NCBI GenBank assembly: GCA_024645065.1
Contig: JAHEGP010000101.1
Span: 1-10,201 of the forward strand
From: Cellvibrionales bacterium
Lineage (GTDB): Bacteria > Pseudomonadota > Gammaproteobacteria > Pseudomonadales > JAHEGP01
Direction: 5' to 3'
Length of the DNA: 10,201 nt
This document shows, in pieces, positions 7,504 to 10,201 of this stretch; positions within the stretch are counted from its first letter, which is position 1, and each line of letters begins with the position of its first letter. A model generated the notes under the pieces. The model was not told where the DNA came from and did not search any database. It was given only the letters and a program-made list of their open reading frames with translations. The position numbers were made by a program, and so were the translations under genes.

Positions 7504-7594
7504 CCGCGGTTCGATTGCGGGCACAGGCCTCGAACCAGACCGTCAAATAACCGTAAACTGGAGAGCTAGTGATGCCAGTCCAGAAGTCAGATAA
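7463..7594 (+). CDS. Possible 43-residue small ORF overlapping the ppk2 start
   Basis: An ATG at 7463 follows GGAGGG by 4 nt and opens a 43-codon frame that runs 23 nt past the ppk2 start. The product (MALAREAVASYGHTRG...) has no membrane segment and I recognise no family. The frame is open back to 7421, so it could also be the remnant of a longer gene. The start codon lies in the 17-bp hairpin. It may be an upstream leader ORF coupled to ppk2, or chance; confidence is low. Confidence 0.2.
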   Translation: MALAREAVASYGHTRGSIAGTGLEPDRQITVNWRASDASPEVR

Positions 7595-8414
7595 AAAAGC
7601 GGACAAAACCAGTAAGAAAAAAAAGATCAAGGACAACGGCAAGTTGACCAATGCTTTCTACGCCAAGGAGCTTTACAAGCTCCAGATAGAGCTGGTCAAA
7701 CTGCAACAATGGGTTATACACGCCGGGCTAAAGGTGGTCGTTGTGTTTGAGGGTCGCGACGCGGCGGGCAAAGGTGGAAGCATCAAGCGCATTACCGAGA
7801 CACTCAACCCCCGGGTGTGCAAGGTTGTCGCTCTTCCTGCGCCTACCGAGCGGGAGAAAACCCAGTGGTACTTCCAGCGCTATGTAAAGCACCTTCCGGC
7901 TACCGGAGAGATCATCCTGCTGGACCGCAGCTGGTACAATCGCGCGGGTGTCGAGCGGGTCATGGGGTTTTGCAGCGATGACGAATATCACGAGTTCCTG
8001 CGCTCCTGTCCGGAATTTGAGCGGATGTTGGTAAGGTCGGGCATCATCCTCATTAAATACTGGTTTTCTGTGAGCGATGAGGAGCAGGAAAGACGCTTCC
8101 AGAATCGAATCTTTCATCCTACCAAGCACTGGAAGCTCAGCCCGATGGATTTGGAATCCCGGGCGCGCTGGAAGGAATATTCTCGCGCCAAGGATGATAT
8201 GTTTATGCATACGGATATCAAGCAGGCACCCTGGTACGTGGTAGACGGCGACGACAAAAAGCGCGCTCGCCTCAATGTGATCAGCCACCTGCTCAGCCTG
8301 ATTCCCTACCAGGACCTGACACCGCCGCCAATGGAGCTTCCACCACGGCAGAGCGACAGCGGTTATGTGCGTCCGCCCATGAGCGACCAAACCTTTGTAC
8401 CCAATGTGTATTAG
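7572..8414 (+). CDS. ppk2: Polyphosphate kinase 2 (PPK2), single-domain
   Basis: PPK2 enzymes transfer phosphate between polyphosphate and nucleoside di- or monophosphates, usually to make GTP or ATP from polyphosphate. The product is 280 residues with a single P-loop domain, as in class I PPK2. After a lysine-rich N-terminus (about residues 5-24) come Walker A GRDAAGKGG (61-69), the helix with TETLNPRVCKVVALPAPTE (quoted to the usual PPK2 APTE block), Walker B LLDRSWYNRAGVERVMGF (116-133), and the lid RFQNRIFHPTKHWKLSPMD. The end is proline-rich. ATG 7572 is preferred, with GGAG at 7560-7563 8 nt upstream; GTG 7569 is the in-frame alternative one codon earlier. The substrate preference (ADP, GDP or AMP) cannot be read from sequence alone with certainty. 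It is preceded by a structured 285-nt gap and so may have its own promoter. Confidence 0.95.
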   Translation: MPVQKSDKKADKTSKKKKIKDNGKLTNAFYAKELYKLQIELVKLQQWVIHAGLKVVVVFEGRDAAGKGGSIKRITETLNPRVCKVVALPAPTEREKTQWYFQRYVKHLPATGEIILLDRSWYNRAGVERVMGFCSDDEYHEFLRSCPEFERMLVRSGIILIKYWFSVSDEEQERRFQNRIFHPTKHWKLSPMDLESRARWKEYSRAKDDMFMHTDIKQAPWYVVDGDDKKRARLNVISHLLSLIPYQDLTPPPMELPPRQSDSGYVRPPMSDQTFVPNVY

Positions 8415-8467
8415 GCGTGGCAGCCGGATCGAACCTGCCCACCACCCAAGCTCAAACGGACTCCATC

Positions 8468-9685
8468 ATGGAACGCGTGACACCGGAATCAGTTGCGATG
8501 AACAGTGCTCAATTGGCTCGCATTGGCACCCATTTGCAACAAGGCTACATTGACCCCGCGAGGATACCCGGCAGCCTGACACTGGTCGCGCGCCAGGGCC
8601 AACCGTGTTACGTCCAGGCCCTCGGCATGCGCGATCTCGAGCGCGCCATGCCGATGACCGAAGATACGATTTTTCGAATTTACTCGATGACCAAGCCAAT
8701 CACCTCGCTGGCAATCATGAGCCTCTATGAACGCGGGCTGGTTGCTCTGAACGATCCGGTCCATCGCTATATTCCAGGCTGGAGGAAGCTGGCCGTTCGC
8801 AAGGGAGGCTCCTGGCCGCTGTTTACCACCGAGCCCTGCAAGCGCCCGATGACGGTTCGAGACCTATTGATGCATACCTCGGGGCTCACTTACGACTTCA
8901 TGCGGGCATCGAACATCGACCGTGCTTATCGCAAGCAGGGTGTCGGCTTGATGAGACCCGGTTACACCCTGCAAACCATGATCGACCAATTGGCCCGGCT
9001 GCCCCTGGAGTTTTCCCCGGGCGAGCGCTGGAATTACTCCCTTGCTACAGATGTACTTGGCTATCTGGTGGAGCTTATCAGCGGTATGAGCTTTCCCGAC
9101 TATCTGCGCCGGACGATCTTCGAGCCGCTGGGGATGGTCGACACTGCATTTGAAATCAGCCCGGACAAGCTCGATCGTTTTGCCAGCTGCTACATGCTCG
9201 ATGCAGACGGCAATATGGTGCTGCAGGACGACGGCCAGGACAGCCAGTTTGCCGAACGCAGCTTTTTCTCCGGTGGTGGTGGCCTGGTGTCGACCCTGCA
9301 CGACTATTTCCGCTTCTGCCAGATGCTCCATAACGGTGGTAGCCTCGACGACAGGCGCATCATAGGCTCCCGCACCCTCGCCTATATGAGGCGCAACCAC
9401 CTGCCCAATGGCGTGGATATGTCACAGATTGCGATGGGCAGTTTCAGTGAAACCGCCTACGAGGGCGTCGGCTTCGGCCTCGGCTTCGCACAAAAGGTCG
9501 ACCCTGTCAGGAATGGCCACCCCGGCAGCAAAGGCAGCTACTTCTGGGGAGGCCTGGCCAGCACGCTGTTCTGGATCGATCCCATCGAAGAGCTCACAGT
9601 CATTTTTATGACTCAACTGATACCCTCTAGCACCTACAATTTCCGCGGCCAACTGGAGGCGCTGATCTACGCTGCGCTCGATTAA
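8468..9685 (+). CDS. Serine hydrolase, class VIII esterase / beta-lactamase superfamily
   Basis: This is a penicillin-binding-like serine hydrolase; members cleave esters, some beta-lactams or peptides. From ATG 8468 the product is 405 residues. The nucleophile motif SxxK is SMTK (Ser73, Lys76) in RIYSMTKPIT. The tyrosine motif is Tyr190 in WNYSLATDVLG, where class C beta-lactamases have Tyr-x-Asn. The third motif is WGG (360-362) in GSYFWGGLAST in place of Lys-Thr-Gly, as in class VIII esterases such as EstB. No signal peptide is visible, so a cytoplasmic enzyme is likely; true beta-lactamase activity is not implied. A GTG at 8417, just 2 nt after the ppk2 stop, would add 17 polar residues (MAAGSNLPTTQ...) and is the alternative start; ATG 8468, with GGA about 7 nt upstream, looks more family-like. 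Co-transcription with ppk2 is likely. Confidence 0.93.
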   Translation: MERVTPESVAMNSAQLARIGTHLQQGYIDPARIPGSLTLVARQGQPCYVQALGMRDLERAMPMTEDTIFRIYSMTKPITSLAIMSLYERGLVALNDPVHRYIPGWRKLAVRKGGSWPLFTTEPCKRPMTVRDLLMHTSGLTYDFMRASNIDRAYRKQGVGLMRPGYTLQTMIDQLARLPLEFSPGERWNYSLATDVLGYLVELISGMSFPDYLRRTIFEPLGMVDTAFEISPDKLDRFASCYMLDADGNMVLQDDGQDSQFAERSFFSGGGGLVSTLHDYFRFCQMLHNGGSLDDRRIIGSRTLAYMRRNHLPNGVDMSQIAMGSFSETAYEGVGFGLGFAQKVDPVRNGHPGSKGSYFWGGLASTLFWIDPIEELTVIFMTQLIPSSTYNFRGQLEALIYAALD

Positions 9686-9831
9686 AATGCACAACCCCTG
9701 GAATAGACAACAAGTATCGCCTGCGCCAGCTCACAAGTCCGGGCTTGCCTGCAAGCGGATCCAGCAAGCTTTATGCTTTCTTGCTTGCCCGATAAATTCC
9801 GTATTGCCGCCAGGTCAAGGGAGCAAGGGAG

Positions 9832-9882
9832 CAACACTTGCAGCAGTGTTGTGCCGGCGATGATATAACGGCACCACTTTTT
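9832..9882 (+). terminator. Possible intrinsic terminator downstream of the serine hydrolase
   Basis: CAACACT (9832-9838) pairs with AGTGTTG (9845-9851), and GTGCCG (9851-9856) pairs with CGGCAC (9869-9874); the second is followed after 3 nt by five T residues at 9878-9882. The 12-nt loop and short T run make it a modest candidate. It lies about 165 nt after the stop of the serine hydrolase gene. Confidence 0.4.
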
Positions 9883-10120
9883 AAAACCCTGCCATTCATC
9901 CATTCCCTGCCAAGCAATTCGCCGTCCATTGACCCGCATCGGCAATCCAATTTACGCCCGGCATCGAAGCCCTCGAACCATGGCTTGCGTTTTTCTAACG
10001 GAATTTCTTAATAGGCCGAAATAGTCTAGCAAGCAGATTGCGTTGGAACAGGCACTCCAGTATTTTGAAGCTAATGGGGCGTTGTGTGTGGAGTCCACCG
10101 TCCAATCCGGACAACGAAAC

Positions 10121-10168
10121 GCCTTGATTGGTGAATGCCTTGATTGATAAATGCCTTGATTAACAAAA
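10121..10168. repeat. Three tandem copies of a 16-bp repeat
   Basis: GCCTTGATTGGTGAAT (10121-10136), GCCTTGATTGATAAAT (10137-10152) and GCCTTGATTAACAAAA (10153-10168) follow one another with no spacer. The first nine bases are identical in all three; copies 1 and 2 differ at two positions. The layout resembles clustered protein-binding sites or a small microsatellite-like expansion. A GATAAT at 10189-10194 just to the right could be a -10 box for a gene beyond the window. Confidence 0.75.
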
Positions 10169-10201
10169 AAATCACGGTACCCGAAGTGGATAATGGTTGT
10201 C

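Larger units (their letters stand above)
9686..10201. other. 516-nt region without a convincing gene
   Basis: No + strand frame of useful length starts here. It holds clustered short inverted repeats of GCTTGC/GCAAGC (9743-9790), a direct repeat of AAGGGAGC (9817-9832), two adjacent hairpins (9832-9874), and the 16-bp tandem repeats near the right edge. An 87-codon minus-strand frame (9682-9945) is not convincing. The right half probably belongs to the regulatory region of a gene beyond the window. Confidence 0.6.

Noticed and set aside
7503..7536. GGTTCGATT resembling a tRNA T-loop, with ACCA nearby
   Set aside because: The flanking CCCGC/GCGGG stem leaves a 9-nt loop rather than 7, the acceptor spacing is wrong, and no D-arm or anticodon arm fits upstream.
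7309..7569. Plus-strand frame of 86 codons between the crotonase and ppk2
   Set aside because: The start is a weak TTG-like position without a ribosome site, and the composition looks like translated non-coding DNA. The 43-codon frame at 7463 has a better start signal.
7436..7651. Minus-strand frame of 71 codons with an apparent hydrophobic membrane segment
   Set aside because: It lies opposite the lysine-rich start of ppk2; AAA/AAG codons read backwards give Phe and Leu, which explains the hydrophobic stretch. No ribosome site or family match.
8417..8467. GTG 8417 as the serine hydrolase start
   Set aside because: It lies 2 nt after the ppk2 stop, so coupling is possible, but the added 17 residues look unlike the family and a usable ATG follows at 8468.
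9682..9945. Minus-strand frame of 87 codons in the right-hand gap
   Set aside because: No recognisable domain, no clear ribosome site, and it runs through the hairpin cluster. It ends on the serine hydrolase stop region as a chance open frame.
10078..10123. Integron attC-like site
   Set aside because: The repeats GGCGTT and AACGCC are in the opposite order to attC core sites (RYYYAAC first, GTTRRRY last), and no integrase or cassette layout is seen.
10141..10165. FNR/Anr box from the TTGAT elements
   Set aside because: The consensus needs TTGAT, four bases, then ATCAA; the right half-site is absent.
10121..10168. CRISPR array
   Set aside because: The copies abut with no spacers, and the unit is only 16 bp.

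Overview
The window reads as chromosomal DNA of a Proteobacterium, most likely a marine or aquatic gammaproteobacterium. This is inferred from moderately high G+C coding sequence, Shine-Dalgarno starts, and a SUF operon, SufT and short crotonase of the type common there. I cannot fix the genus. Every confident gene lies on the + strand.

1-5456 holds an iron-sulfur (Fe-S) cluster assembly locus in the order sufB (3' end only), sufC, sufD, sufS, sufA, sufT, sufE. SufS and SufE mobilise persulfide sulfur from cysteine. SufB, SufC and SufD form the ATP-driven scaffold. SufA is an A-type carrier, and SufT is a MIP18/DUF59-family maturation helper. From sufC to sufT the genes are tightly packed: the stop and start codons overlap by 1 to 4 nt at three of the four junctions, which points to translational coupling. 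The exceptions are a 95-nt hairpin-containing gap between sufB and sufC, and a 133-nt gap before sufE with a TATAAT box. The true 5' end of the operon, including any IscR/SufR-type regulator, lies to the left of the window.

5503-7283 holds two lipid or carbonyl metabolism genes: a zinc-independent medium-chain dehydrogenase/reductase and a short crotonase-family protein that keeps only one of the two catalytic glutamates of classical enoyl-CoA hydratase. A 285-nt gap follows, with several inverted repeats, including a 17-bp imperfect hairpin close to a polyphosphate kinase 2 gene (7572-8414). Next comes a serine hydrolase of the class VIII esterase / class C beta-lactamase superfamily (8468-9685).

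9686-10201 has no convincing gene. It holds a possible intrinsic terminator, clustered short inverted repeats, and three tandem copies of a 16-bp unit near the right edge. These may belong to the upstream region of the next gene.

I see no mobile element, CRISPR array, tRNA, rRNA or clear novel multi-gene system. The least explained sequences are the structured gap before ppk2 and the 16-bp repeats at the right end.
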